Part shown: one piece after another, positions 29,308-38,779 of the stretch
Position numbering within the stretch: position 1 is the stretch's first letter
Layout of the letters: every line of letters starts with the position of its first letter
Assembly: GCF_014201355.1 (NCBI RefSeq)
Contig: NZ_JACHEG010000009.1
Coordinates: 1 to 64,000, forward strand
Origin: Aliirhizobium wenxiniae
Lineage (GTDB): Bacteria > Pseudomonadota > Alphaproteobacteria > Rhizobiales > Rhizobiaceae
Direction: 5' to 3'
DNA: 64,000 nt
The notes under the pieces: model-generated
Databases searched by the model: none
What the model saw: only the letters and a program-made list of their open reading frames with translations
Told to the model about the DNA's origin: nothing
Position numbers and translations under genes: made by a program

Positions 29308-30818
29308 GTGACGGCCAGTCGCTGACGCTGATACTTGCTGGTGAGCGGGACACGATAGAATTCGGCGAGGATCTGGCACTGGCGCTGAAGCCGGGCGATT
29401 GCGTGGCGCTTTCGGGCGATCTCGGCGCCGGCAAATCCACCTTCGCACGGGCGCTGATCCGCGCCATGGCGGATGACGTAAATCTGGAAGTGCCGAGCCC
29501 GACCTTTACGCTCGTGCAATCCTATGACGAGCTGCGCATTCCGGTCGCGCATTTCGACCTCTATCGGCTGGGAGATTCCTCCGAACTCGACGAGCTCGGT
29601 TTCGACGAAGCGCTTTTATCCGGGATTTGCCTTGTCGAATGGCCGGAAATGGCCGGTGAACTTCTGCCGCCCAGCCGGATCGTGATGAAGCTGGAGCATG
29701 AGGGCACGGGACGCCGGGTGACCATCACGGCACCGGCCCCTGCCCTTTTACGCATCCGCCGTGCGCTGGCGATCCGCGAATTTCTCAATTCACGTGACTA
29801 TGGCGGTGCGAGCCGGCGGTTTCTGACCGGCGACGCCTCGATGCGCGCCTATGAGAGCGTCACAACATCAGTCGGCGAAATTCTGGTCCTGATGGACTGG
29901 CCGAAGCGGCCGGAAGGCCCGCCGGTTCTGGATGGCAAGCCCTATCCCAAGGTTGCCCATATTGCCGAGGATGCCTATCCGTTCGTCGCCATCTCGCAAT
30001 ATCTGCGCGGCATCGGGCTGACCGCGCCGGAAGTGCTGCATGTCGATTACGATCAGGGCATTCTTCTGCTCGAGAACCTCGGCAACCAAGGCGTGCTGGA
30101 TGAAGACGGCAGGCCGATAGAGGATCGCTACCGCGAAAGCGTCGTCTGCCTCGGTTATCTGCACGCCCACGCGATGCAGCAGGACCTGCCGATCGAAAAC
30201 GGCCCGATCCACCATGTGCCGGATTTCGATCCGACCGCGATGAAGATGGAAGCCCGGCTTCTGCTCGACTGGTACCTGCCGTGGAAACGCGGCGAACAGC
30301 CGAGCGAGGAAGAGCGTCGAGACTATCTTGCGATCTGGGACGGGCTGATCGGCGAACTGGCGAGCGCGGAAAAGAACCTGCTGCTGCGCGATTTCCATTC
30401 GCCCAATATCATCTGGCAGCCAGAGCAAGCCGGTGTTCGCCGCGTCGGGCTGATCGACTTCCAGGATGCGATGATCGGGCCGACGGCCTATGATCTTGCC
30501 TCGATCGTGCAGGATGCCCGCGTCGACATTCCCAAGGCGCTGGCCGACCAGATGATGATCGACTACCTGACGCTTCGCCGCTCGCTCGGCAAATTCGACG
30601 AAGCCTCCTTCCTCAAATCCTGGGCGATCATGGCGGCGCAGCGGAACTGCAAGCTTGGCGGCCTGTGGGTGCGGCTGAAACAGCGAGACGGCAAGCCGCA
30701 ATACCTTCAGCACATGCCGCGCACGTTGCGTCATCTTTCCACGGCGCTTTCCCATGAGGCACTCGCCCCCTTGCGCGATTGGTGCGCACGGGCTGGAATA
30801 GACTTTTCCGAATCATAA
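29304..30818 (+). CDS. TsaE-AmgK fusion protein
   Basis: A 504-residue protein joining two unrelated enzymes. Residues 1-150 are TsaE, the ATPase of tRNA threonylcarbamoyladenosine synthesis, with P-loop SGDLGAGKST near 37-46. Residues from about 165 to 490 are an aminoglycoside-phosphotransferase-like sugar kinase of the AmgK type, with LLLRDFHSPNIIW and GLIDFQDA as the catalytic and metal-binding loops. AmgK phosphorylates N-acetylmuramate and N-acetylglucosamine in cell-wall recycling; the next gene encodes the matching uridylyltransferase. The frame is continuous, so this is a true fusion. It overlaps divL by four bases. Confidence 0.9.
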   Translation: MSDGQSLTLILAGERDTIEFGEDLALALKPGDCVALSGDLGAGKSTFARALIRAMADDVNLEVPSPTFTLVQSYDELRIPVAHFDLYRLGDSSELDELGFDEALLSGICLVEWPEMAGELLPPSRIVMKLEHEGTGRRVTITAPAPALLRIRRALAIREFLNSRDYGGASRRFLTGDASMRAYESVTTSVGEILVLMDWPKRPEGPPVLDGKPYPKVAHIAEDAYPFVAISQYLRGIGLTAPEVLHVDYDQGILLLENLGNQGVLDEDGRPIEDRYRESVVCLGYLHAHAMQQDLPIENGPIHHVPDFDPTAMKMEARLLLDWYLPWKRGEQPSEEERRDYLAIWDGLIGELASAEKNLLLRDFHSPNIIWQPEQAGVRRVGLIDFQDAMIGPTAYDLASIVQDARVDIPKALADQMMIDYLTLRRSLGKFDEASFLKSWAIMAAQRNCKLGGLWVRLKQRDGKPQYLQHMPRTLRHLSTALSHEALAPLRDWCARAGIDFSES

Positions 30819-30830
30819 ATACGGCTTTCG

Positions 30831-31571
30831 ATGATGACTTTGGTTCCACTCACGCAGGCCGTCGTGCTTGCCGCCGGGCTTGGCACGCGCCTGAGGCCGA
30901 TCACCGATACGATGCCGAAACCGCTGGTGCCGGTCGCCGGAAAGCCGATGATCGATTACGGGCTCGATGCACTGGCGGATGCGGGCGTTTCGCGCGCCGT
31001 CGTCAACGTGCATCATTTCGCAGATCGGATGGAGGCGCATCTTGCCGCCTATCCGCGCCTCGACATCATAATCTCCGACGAGCGCGCTGAGCTGATGAAT
31101 TCCGGCGGCGGGTTGAAGAAAGGGCTTTCGCTGCTCGATCCCGGCATCGCCTATGTGATGAATGCAGATCTGTTCTGGATCGGCGAGAAGCATGGCTCAC
31201 CCACCAACCTGCAGAAATTAGCCGGATTCTTCAATCCCGAGCGGATGGACATGGCGTTGCTCTGCGTGCCGCTGGAACGCACGACCGGCCACAACGGCAA
31301 ACGGGATTTTCAGCTCGATCAGGACGGGCGCTTGAGCCGATATGTGGATGGCGACAACCCGGTGGTCTATGCCGGCGCGATCGTCCTGCATTCCTCGCTG
31401 CTTGACGACGCGCCGGATGATGCCTTCAATCTCAACATCTATTTCGACAGGGCCATTTCCAAGGGTCGGCTTTTCGGTGTCGTTATGGATGGCGAATGGA
31501 TCACGGTGGGCACCCCGGACGCGCTTCCAGAGGCCGAGGCTGTGATTGCCCGCCATAGTACAGGGGTGTGA
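30831..31571 (+). CDS. murU: MurNAc-1-phosphate uridylyltransferase MurU-like
   Basis: Nucleotidyltransferase of 246 residues with the sugar-nucleotide signature LAAGLGTRLRPITDTMPKPL near the N-terminus and NSGGGLKKGL further in. Following AmgK, it would make UDP-MurNAc from MurNAc-1-phosphate and so bypass de novo synthesis. The substrate is inferred from the AmgK neighbour and family; a mannose-1-phosphate or glucose-1-phosphate enzyme is a less likely alternative. Two start ATGs lie in tandem at 30831 and 30834. addB begins three bases after its stop. Confidence 0.85.
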   Translation: MMTLVPLTQAVVLAAGLGTRLRPITDTMPKPLVPVAGKPMIDYGLDALADAGVSRAVVNVHHFADRMEAHLAAYPRLDIIISDERAELMNSGGGLKKGLSLLDPGIAYVMNADLFWIGEKHGSPTNLQKLAGFFNPERMDMALLCVPLERTTGHNGKRDFQLDQDGRLSRYVDGDNPVVYAGAIVLHSSLLDDAPDDAFNLNIYFDRAISKGRLFGVVMDGEWITVGTPDALPEAEAVIARHSTGV

Positions 31572-31574
31572 CCC

Positions 31575-34500
31575 ATGTCCGAAGCCCGGCAGAAACGCGT
31601 TTTTTCGATCCCATCGGGCGTGCCATTTCTCAAGACGCTGGCTGCCGCACTTTGCGACGGGCGGCTGAACGAGGATTTTCGCTACGATCCTGCCGATCCG
31701 ATATCGCTGGCCGATGTGACGATCTTCGTGCCGACGCGGCGTTCCGCCCGTGTTCTGCGCTCGGAATTCGTCGATCTGCTTGGCGGTCGTGCCGCGATCC
31801 TGCCGGTGATCCGGCCGCTTGGCGAAACGGATGACGACAGCGGCTTTTTCGATCTCGTTGCGCCGGAAGAAATGGACATGGCGCTGCCGATCGGCGGGAC
31901 ATCCCGGCTGCTCGAACTTGGCCGACTGATCCTTGCCTGGCGCAACCAGTTGCCGAAGATCGTGCTCGACGTGCATTCGGAATCGCCGCTCGTGGCGCCG
32001 GCGAGCCCGGCCGATGCGATCTGGCTTGCCCGCGCGCTTGCCGAACTGCTCGATGCGATCGAGACGGAAGAGCGGGACTGGGCCGATCTCGACAATCTGC
32101 AGACCGGCGAGCATGCGCTCTGGTGGCAGCTGACCGCCGAGTTCCTGAAAATCGCCAGCGCCTTCTGGCCTGTCCGGCTTGAAGAGTTGAAGCGCTCCTC
32201 CCCTGCCAAACATCGCGCCGCGATTCTCAGAAGCGAGGCGCGGCGGATCGGTGAGCGCGAGCATAAGGGGCCGGTCATCGTTGCCGGATCGACGGGTTCG
32301 GTGCCGGCGGCGGCAGAACTGATCGCGGCAATTTCCCGCCTGCCGAATGGCACGGTCGTGCTTCCGGGCCTCGACACATCCATGCCGGATGACCAGTGGG
32401 CAACTGTCGAAGAGGAAACCTTCGACGGCAAGCCCGATCCCGCCAGCCGCAGCCATTCGCAGTTCGGTCTTTCCAAGCTGTTGAAGAAGATCGGTGCAGT
32501 GCGGGATGATGTCCGTATCATCGGAGAGGTTCCGGTCGATCTCGCCTTCCGGGCGGCCGCGATCTCGCAGGCGCTGGTGCCGGCCAAGGCGACCGACCGC
32601 TGGAGCGAGTGGCGCGACGATGCTGATATCGAGGCGCTTGGTGCAGCCTTTGCGGATGTCTGCCTGATCGAGGCTGCCAACGAGCGGGAGGAAGCAGTTG
32701 CGATTGCCATCGCGCTTCGGCTGGCGCTGCAGAAACCTGGCCGAAATGGCAATGCCGCTCAGGCGGCGCTGATCACGCCCGACCGAGCGCTTGGCCGGCG
32801 GGTGACGGCAGAGCTTGCTCGATTCGGCATCCTTGCCGACGATTCTGCCGGTTCGGCGCTTTCCGGCACGCCGCAGGGAACCCTGACCCAGCTACTTCTG
32901 GAGGCGGCACTTCGGCCCGGCGATCCGGTCGCGATCGTCGGCCTGATGAAACATCCGCTGATGCGGCTTGGCCTGCCCGTTGACGAACTCAAGACCGCGA
33001 TCGACGCGCTTGAGGTTCTCGCACTGCGTGGTGGCGTCGGCGAGATGGATATTTCCACGCTCGAATCGCTGCTCGAAACCCAGCTGGCGGTGCATGCCGA
33101 GGACAGGCACACCCCGCATTGGATCGACTCATTGCCGGAAGGCGCGATCGAGATGGCATGGGATGTTGCCCGACGGATCACGCAGGCGGTCGAGCCTCTG
33201 GTCAGCTCCTTCATTCACCGGCGCGCCGATGGTCGCGGGCTGACGGCAAAGCTGCCGCTTTCCGAATGGGCAAGCCGCACCGGCAAGGCGCTGGAAGCGA
33301 TTGCGATCGACGAACGCGGCGATCTTGCGGCTCTCTGGTCTGGCGAGGCGGGCGAGCAGCTTTCGAGCCTGCTTGCCGAGGTGATGGAAACGGACGGTCA
33401 GATCGATGCCGATGGTCCGCAATGGATCGACATCGTCATGGCGCTGACGACGGGTGGTGCGGTGAAACCCCGATCGCTTGCGCATCCGCGGGTGTTTATC
33501 TTCGGTACGCTGGAAGCGCGGCTGCAGAGCGTCGATACGATGATCCTCGGCGGATTGAACGAAGGATCGTGGCCGGGGCAGACGGTCAACAACCCGTTCC
33601 TGTCGCGCTCGATGAAAACCGATATGGGGCTGGAGCCGCCGGAGCGGCGGATCGGCCAGCTGGCGCACGATTTCGAAATGGCCTGCGGCACGCGAAACCT
33701 GATCTTTTCACGCTCGCTGCGACAGGGCGCAACACCAACGGTTGCTTCCCGCTGGCTGCAGAGATTACTGGCGCTGGGCGGCAAGGCCTTTGCCGACGGG
33801 TTGAAAGCGCGCGGCGAAGACTATCGTCACTGGGCCGCGCTGATCGATAAAGGCGAGGACCAGAAGCCGGCAAAGCGCCCTGCCCCAAGGCCGCCGGCGG
33901 AACTGCAGCCGGTAAAGTATTCCTTCAGCGAGGTCGGCCGGTTGCGGCGCGACCCATACTCCGTTTACGCCCGCCGCATCCTGAAGCTCGATCCGCTGGC
34001 TCCGTTCAACGAGGACCCCGGCGCTTCGCAGCGCGGTACACTCTATCACGCGATCATCGACCGCTATACGCGTGAGGGCCACAAGCCGGGCAGCAATGTT
34101 TCACGTGAATCCATGATGCGGATCACTCAGGAACTGTTCGATGCCGAGCAATTGCCGCCGCATATCGACCGGGTCTGGCGCCCGCGCTTCGTCGAGGTGG
34201 CGAAGGCGTTTCTCGACTGGGAAGAAAAACGTGCGCCGGAGGTGCGTAGCACGGTGACGGAAACCGGAGCCGGTTTCGAGGTCGAGACGGCCGGGATAAG
34301 GGTCACCGGCATTGCCGACCGGATCGATCTGATGCGATCGGGAACTGCTGACATTATCGACTACAAGACGGGCTTGAGCCCCTCGGTTTCACAGGCCCGC
34401 GCACTGCTCGATCCGCAGCTCGCGCTGGAGGCGGCAGCACTTCAGGCCGGCGCGTTCAAGGCGATGGGCGTTCAGCAGCCGGGCGATCTTCTTTATGTGC

Positions 34501-34778
34501 GGTTGCGGCCCGGGGACCGGTTCAGGTCCGAGCGGGTGAACAACGAGGGATCTTCCGCCACCGCCAAGAAACAACCGAAATCAGCAATCGACCTAGCGCA
34601 GGATTCGATCGATCAGCTGACCAAGTTCGTGCTGAAACTGCGAAGCGGCGATGCCGGTTTTGCCTCGCGGCTGGTGCCGTTTGCGCAGGGTGATTTCGGC
34701 GGTGAGTATGATCACCTTGCCCGGGTTGCGGAATGGTCCACTGCGGATGACGACGGAGAGGGTGAAGCCGATGAGTGA
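31575..34778 (+). CDS. addB: Double-strand break repair protein AddB
   Basis: Subunit of the AddAB helicase-nuclease, the alphaproteobacterial counterpart of RecBCD, 1067 residues. The N-terminal part is an inactivated helicase-like region. The C-terminal RecB-type nuclease shows GIADRIDLM followed by IIDYKTG, with the QLALEAAAL element (PD-(D/E)xK family). The stop overlaps addA by eight bases, so the two subunits are translated together. A parS-like site lies inside at 34097-34112. Confidence 0.94.
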   Translation: MSEARQKRVFSIPSGVPFLKTLAAALCDGRLNEDFRYDPADPISLADVTIFVPTRRSARVLRSEFVDLLGGRAAILPVIRPLGETDDDSGFFDLVAPEEMDMALPIGGTSRLLELGRLILAWRNQLPKIVLDVHSESPLVAPASPADAIWLARALAELLDAIETEERDWADLDNLQTGEHALWWQLTAEFLKIASAFWPVRLEELKRSSPAKHRAAILRSEARRIGEREHKGPVIVAGSTGSVPAAAELIAAISRLPNGTVVLPGLDTSMPDDQWATVEEETFDGKPDPASRSHSQFGLSKLLKKIGAVRDDVRIIGEVPVDLAFRAAAISQALVPAKATDRWSEWRDDADIEALGAAFADVCLIEAANEREEAVAIAIALRLALQKPGRNGNAAQAALITPDRALGRRVTAELARFGILADDSAGSALSGTPQGTLTQLLLEAALRPGDPVAIVGLMKHPLMRLGLPVDELKTAIDALEVLALRGGVGEMDISTLESLLETQLAVHAEDRHTPHWIDSLPEGAIEMAWDVARRITQAVEPLVSSFIHRRADGRGLTAKLPLSEWASRTGKALEAIAIDERGDLAALWSGEAGEQLSSLLAEVMETDGQIDADGPQWIDIVMALTTGGAVKPRSLAHPRVFIFGTLEARLQSVDTMILGGLNEGSWPGQTVNNPFLSRSMKTDMGLEPPERRIGQLAHDFEMACGTRNLIFSRSLRQGATPTVASRWLQRLLALGGKAFADGLKARGEDYRHWAALIDKGEDQKPAKRPAPRPPAELQPVKYSFSEVGRLRRDPYSVYARRILKLDPLAPFNEDPGASQRGTLYHAIIDRYTREGHKPGSNVSRESMMRITQELFDAEQLPPHIDRVWRPRFVEVAKAFLDWEEKRAPEVRSTVTETGAGFEVETAGIRVTGIADRIDLMRSGTADIIDYKTGLSPSVSQARALLDPQLALEAAALQAGAFKAMGVQQPGDLLYVRLRPGDRFRSERVNNEGSSATAKKQPKSAIDLAQDSIDQLTKFVLKLRSGDAGFASRLVPFAQGDFGGEYDHLARVAEWSTADDDGEGEADE
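34097..34112. other. parS-like site inside addB
   Basis: TGTTTCACGTGAATCC matches 13 of 16 positions of the parS consensus; the left half plus core is perfect. The same 16 bases recur at 38731-38746. Confidence 0.45.
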
Positions 34779-37700
34779 GACCCTCACCGATGAGCTGCCG
34801 GTTGGCGACGAGCCGAAACAGTGGATCGACTGGACGACAGTGCAGCAATCGCACGCTTCGGATCCGGCAAGCTCTGCCTGGGTTTCGGCCAATGCCGGTT
34901 CGGGCAAGACACATGTTCTGACCCAACGGGTGATAAGGCTGTTGCTTGCCGGCTGCCGCCCCTCCTCCATTCTTTGCCTCACCTATACCAAGGCTGCGGC
35001 ATCGGAAATGTCGAACCGGGTGTTCCAGCGGCTGTCCGAATGGACGGTGCTTTCCGACGAGGAATTACGCAAGCGGATAACCGGTATCGAAGGTCATGAG
35101 CCGGATTCCGCCAAGCTGGCAGAGGCGCGCCGGCTATTTGCCAAGGCGCTGGAGACACCGGGTGGACTGAAGATCCAGACGATCCACGCGTTTTGCGAAG
35201 CGCTGTTGCACCAGTTTCCGCTGGAAGCCAATGTCGCGGGGCATTTTTCCGTGCTCGACGACCGGGCGGCTTCGGCGCTTCTGGCGGAAGCACGGCGTTC
35301 GCTTCTGACCGCGACATCTGCCGAGGACGACGCTGATCTCGCGGAAGCCTTTGCGCATGTGCTCGATCTCGGTGACGAGTTCGGGCTGGAGGCGCTGCTT
35401 TCCGATATCGTGGCAAACCGGACGGCGATTCGGCGTTTCGCGGCGAATGCGGAGCGCCATGACGGGATCGGACCTGAGCTCAAGCGGATGCTGGGGCTTG
35501 ATGTGAGAGATACCGAAGCGAGTATCGCTGGCAGTTACTGGCCGCTTCCGGGTCTTTTTGGTCTTACGCTCGATCTCTATCTGTCGCTGGCCGACCAGAA
35601 GGGTGGCTCTACTGTTCATGCCGTCGCTTACGGATTGCGCGTGGCGATGAAGGAGGCCGATCCGTTCAAGCGGGCGGAACATCTCGATTCGATATTCTTG
35701 ACTGCGAAGGGAACGGTGAAGGCGGATCGCAGCCTGATCGCCTCCGCGATGACCAAGATCGCCCCGGAATTGGCCGCCGCCATCGATGAGGCCCGCAACC
35801 ATGTGCTCGCGTGCCAGGACCGGCTGCGGCTGATCCGGATGTTCTCCGCGACCAAGGCGGCGCTGACGCTGGCGGCGCGGTTGACCGAGGATTACGAGGA
35901 GCTGAAGAGAAGGCGCAGCCTGCTCGACTTCGAGGACCTGATCGCAAGGACCGCCGATCTTCTGACCCGCGACGGTGTCGGCGCCTGGGTGCATTACAAG
36001 CTCGATCAGGGCATCGATCATATTCTGGTCGACGAGGCGCAGGATACCAGCCCGATCCAGTGGACGGTGATCAAGTCGCTGGCGGAGGATTTCTATTCCG
36101 GCACCAGCGCCCGCGAGACGCTGCGGACGATCTTTGCCGTGGGTGACGAGAAACAGTCGATCTATTCCTTTCAGGGCGCGCGGCCGGAGCGGTTTGCCGA
36201 GGAGCGCAGTGCGACGCAGAAACAGGTGAGCGGCAGCGGCCAGCCGTTTCACGCAATCCGTCTTCCGCTCTCCTTCCGTTCCACGGCGGATGTGCTTTCC
36301 GCCGTCGACCAGGTGTTTTCGCTGGAAGAGAACGCCAAGGGGCTTTCGGCAATCGGCGATGCGGTGCAGCACCGCTCCAATCGGATGGGCCATGCCGGGG
36401 CCGTCGATCTGTGGGATGTGGTGGCACCGGAAGTATCCGAACAGGAAGAGGACTGGACCGCGCCCTTCGATTCGACGCCGGACAAGGCACCGGCTGCAAT
36501 TCTGGCGGCACGGATCGCCGACCGGATCGGCGAGATGATCGGCCGGGAAACGGTGATCGAAAAGGGCGTGGAACGTCCGATCGAGCCGGGTGACATTCTG
36601 GTCCTGGTGCGCAAGCGCGATGCCTTCGTCAATGCGCTGACCCGAGCCTTGAAGCGGCGCGACAATATTCCGGTGGCAGGGGCCGACCGGTTGCGGCTGA
36701 CCAGCCATATCGCGGTGCAGGATCTCCTGGCGCTCGGGCGTTTCATGCTGTTGCCGCAGGATGATCTTTCGCTGGCGGCTTTGCTGAAAAGCCCGCTTTT
36801 CGATCTTTCCGAAGAGGACGTGTTCGAGGTCGCGGCGCTGCGGGCGGAAAACACCAGCGCCTGGGCCGAACTCAAACGGCTTTCCGAAGAGCAGCCGCTG
36901 CGGTTCCGGGATGCTGCGGAGCGGTTGCAGCATCTGCTTGCCCTTTCCCGGCTGCTCAGCCCGCATGATCTTTATGCGCGGATCCTCGGGCAATATGGCG
37001 GACGGCGGAAGTTTCTCGGGCGGCTCGGCACGGAGGCCGGCGATATTCTTGACGAGTTTCTGACCTTTGCGCTGGACCATGAAACATCCGGCCTGCCGGG
37101 TCTGCAGGCTTTCGTCTCGACGCTGGAGCTCGAAAGCCCGGAGGTGAAACGCGAACAGGATGGCGGGCGTAACGAGGTGCGGATCATGACCGTACATGCC
37201 TCGAAAGGGCTCGAAGCGCCGGTCGTGTTTCTGGTCGACAGCAATTCGAAATCCTTCATCTCGTCGCATGTGCCGAAATTCCGTTTTTTGAAAACGGCGC
37301 AGGGCGACGTTCCGGCCTGGCTACCGGGCAAGACGCTTTCGAACGCGCTGACCGGTGCCGATGAAGAGCGGTTGAAGACGCTTTCCGAAGAGGAGTATCG
37401 GCGGCTGCTTTATGTCGGCATGACACGCGCGGCCGACCGGCTGATCGTCTGCGGCTATCGCGGCGTACGGGACAATCCGGACAGCTGGCAGGCGATGATT
37501 GCGCGGGCGCTTTCGCTCGACGAGCAGCATTGCAGCGAAGTCACGTTCAGTGGGCCGGATGGCGAATGGAGCGGGTTGAAATGGCGGCTGCCGGTTGCGG
37601 GCGGAGCAGTCGAGCGGGCGAAGCGTGAAGAGCACAGGGCCGCCGAAAGGCCGGGTCTGCCAAGCGACCTGTCACGCCCCCTGCCCCCGCAGAAGATATT

Positions 37701-38325
37701 GCCGCGACCGCTCAGCCCATCGGGCGCCGGAATGATGATCGACGACGATGCGGATGACCTGATCGTCACCTCTCCGCTGTTCGGCGATAAGACCGCCGGA
37801 AGCCTGGCGCTGCAGAAGGGCAAGCTGGTTCACCGCATGCTGCAGATGCTGACCGAGTTTTCCGATGCGGAGCGTGAAACGGCCGCCTATCGTTATGCCG
37901 AGCGGGCTGCGCGATACTGGCACAAGGTCGAGCGGGAAAAGCTGGTCGACAGCGTCATGTCGGTGCTTTCGCATGGAGGCCTTGCGCCGGTGTTTTCGGC
38001 CCGCAGTCAGGCTGAAGTGTCGATCATGGGCACGCTTCAGCTGGAGGGCCAGGATTATGCGATCTCGGGACGGATCGACCGGCTGGTGGAAATGGACGAC
38101 CGGGTGATCATTCTCGACTACAAGACCAACCGCAAACCGCCGGCTGAGGTTGAGGCCGTGCCGCTGACGCATCGGGCACAGCTCGCCATCTATCGCGAGA
38201 TCCTCAAGCCGCTTTATCCCGGCAAGGAGGTCGCGTGCGTGCTGGTCTATACCGAGACGGCAACAGTCATGAGATTACCTGTCGAGCTGATGTCGCGCTC
38301 GCTTGCGGAGCTCAAGACAAAGTGA
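34771..38325 (+). CDS. addA: Double-strand break repair helicase-nuclease AddA
   Basis: UvrD/RecB-type helicase with a C-terminal nuclease, 1184 residues. Walker A is ANAGSGKT at 40-47. Motif II lies in ILVDEAQDTSP, and later motifs include VGDEKQSIYSFQGARP and LYVGMTRA. The nuclease domain carries GRIDRLVEMDDRVIILDYKT near the end. The ATG at 34771 overlaps the addB stop; the frame is open to 34651, but the extra residues lie within addB coding sequence. Together with AddB it resects broken ends before RecA loading. Confidence 0.96.
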   Translation: MSETLTDELPVGDEPKQWIDWTTVQQSHASDPASSAWVSANAGSGKTHVLTQRVIRLLLAGCRPSSILCLTYTKAAASEMSNRVFQRLSEWTVLSDEELRKRITGIEGHEPDSAKLAEARRLFAKALETPGGLKIQTIHAFCEALLHQFPLEANVAGHFSVLDDRAASALLAEARRSLLTATSAEDDADLAEAFAHVLDLGDEFGLEALLSDIVANRTAIRRFAANAERHDGIGPELKRMLGLDVRDTEASIAGSYWPLPGLFGLTLDLYLSLADQKGGSTVHAVAYGLRVAMKEADPFKRAEHLDSIFLTAKGTVKADRSLIASAMTKIAPELAAAIDEARNHVLACQDRLRLIRMFSATKAALTLAARLTEDYEELKRRRSLLDFEDLIARTADLLTRDGVGAWVHYKLDQGIDHILVDEAQDTSPIQWTVIKSLAEDFYSGTSARETLRTIFAVGDEKQSIYSFQGARPERFAEERSATQKQVSGSGQPFHAIRLPLSFRSTADVLSAVDQVFSLEENAKGLSAIGDAVQHRSNRMGHAGAVDLWDVVAPEVSEQEEDWTAPFDSTPDKAPAAILAARIADRIGEMIGRETVIEKGVERPIEPGDILVLVRKRDAFVNALTRALKRRDNIPVAGADRLRLTSHIAVQDLLALGRFMLLPQDDLSLAALLKSPLFDLSEEDVFEVAALRAENTSAWAELKRLSEEQPLRFRDAAERLQHLLALSRLLSPHDLYARILGQYGGRRKFLGRLGTEAGDILDEFLTFALDHETSGLPGLQAFVSTLELESPEVKREQDGGRNEVRIMTVHASKGLEAPVVFLVDSNSKSFISSHVPKFRFLKTAQGDVPAWLPGKTLSNALTGADEERLKTLSEEEYRRLLYVGMTRAADRLIVCGYRGVRDNPDSWQAMIARALSLDEQHCSEVTFSGPDGEWSGLKWRLPVAGGAVERAKREEHRAAERPGLPSDLSRPLPPQKILPRPLSPSGAGMMIDDDADDLIVTSPLFGDKTAGSLALQKGKLVHRMLQMLTEFSDAERETAAYRYAERAARYWHKVEREKLVDSVMSVLSHGGLAPVFSARSQAEVSIMGTLQLEGQDYAISGRIDRLVEMDDRVIILDYKTNRKPPAEVEAVPLTHRAQLAIYREILKPLYPGKEVACVLVYTETATVMRLPVELMSRSLAELKTK

Positions 38326-38397
38326 CATGACGGACATTGAAAATGATCAATGCCGATCTCACATTTGCAGCAACGAAGAATCGTAAAGGAGAGCCCT

Positions 38398-38718
38398 ATG
38401 GCTACCGTTAAGGTCGATACCAATAATTTTCAGGCCGAAGTTCTGAACTCCGCCGAGCCGGTCGTCGTGGATTTCTGGGCTGAATGGTGCGGCCCGTGCA
38501 AGATGATCGCTCCGAGCCTTGAAGAGATCGCAACCGAGCTTTCCGGCAAGGTGAAGGTCGCCAAGCTGAACATCGACGAAAACCCGGAACTGGCTGCCCA
38601 GTTCGGCGTTCGCTCGATCCCGACGCTTGCCATGTTCAAGGGCGGCGAAGTGGCCGACATCAAGGTTGGCGCTGCTCCGAAGACCGCGCTTGCCGCCTGG
38701 ATTTCCGGCGCTGCTTAA
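38398..38718 (+). CDS. trxA: Thioredoxin TrxA
   Basis: Classic 106-residue thioredoxin with active site WCGPC (C31, C34) and the cis-proline segment RSIPTL. GGAG lies just upstream of the ATG at 38398; an ATG at 38350 in frame has no thioredoxin character. It is 72 bases from addA and ends in an intrinsic terminator, so it could be the last gene of the divL-addA run or have its own promoter. Confidence 0.97.
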   Translation: MATVKVDTNNFQAEVLNSAEPVVVDFWAEWCGPCKMIAPSLEEIATELSGKVKVAKLNIDENPELAAQFGVRSIPTLAMFKGGEVADIKVGAAPKTALAAWISGAA

Positions 38719-38730
38719 CACTTAAAAAAG

Positions 38731-38746
38731 TGTTTCACGTGAATCC
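38731..38746. other. parS-like site between trxA and its terminator
   Basis: TGTTTCACGTGAATCC, identical to the site in addB and 13/16 to the parS consensus. It is intergenic, about 21 kb from the predicted origin. Confidence 0.45.
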
Positions 38747-38779
38747 AAAACCCGGCTGGGAAATCAGCCGGGTTTTTTG
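38747..38779 (+). terminator. Intrinsic terminator of trxA
   Basis: ACCCGGCTG and CAGCCGGGT form the stem around GGAAAT, followed by a run of T to 38778. Confidence 0.92.

Noticed and set aside
29785..29800. Additional CACGTG site in the TsaE-AmgK gene (also near 47975, 50093 and 57926)
   Set aside because: Only the 6-base core or little more matches; flanks do not follow the TTCACGTGAA pattern of the other sites.
31218..32456. 412-codon minus-strand frame
   Set aside because: Overlaps murU and addB in antisense; low-complexity Arg/Gly/His-rich composition typical of a shadow.
35134..37269. 711-codon open frame on the minus strand
   Set aside because: Lies wholly antisense to addA, which has clear helicase and nuclease motifs. 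Long antisense frames are expected in GC-rich codon-biased genes.
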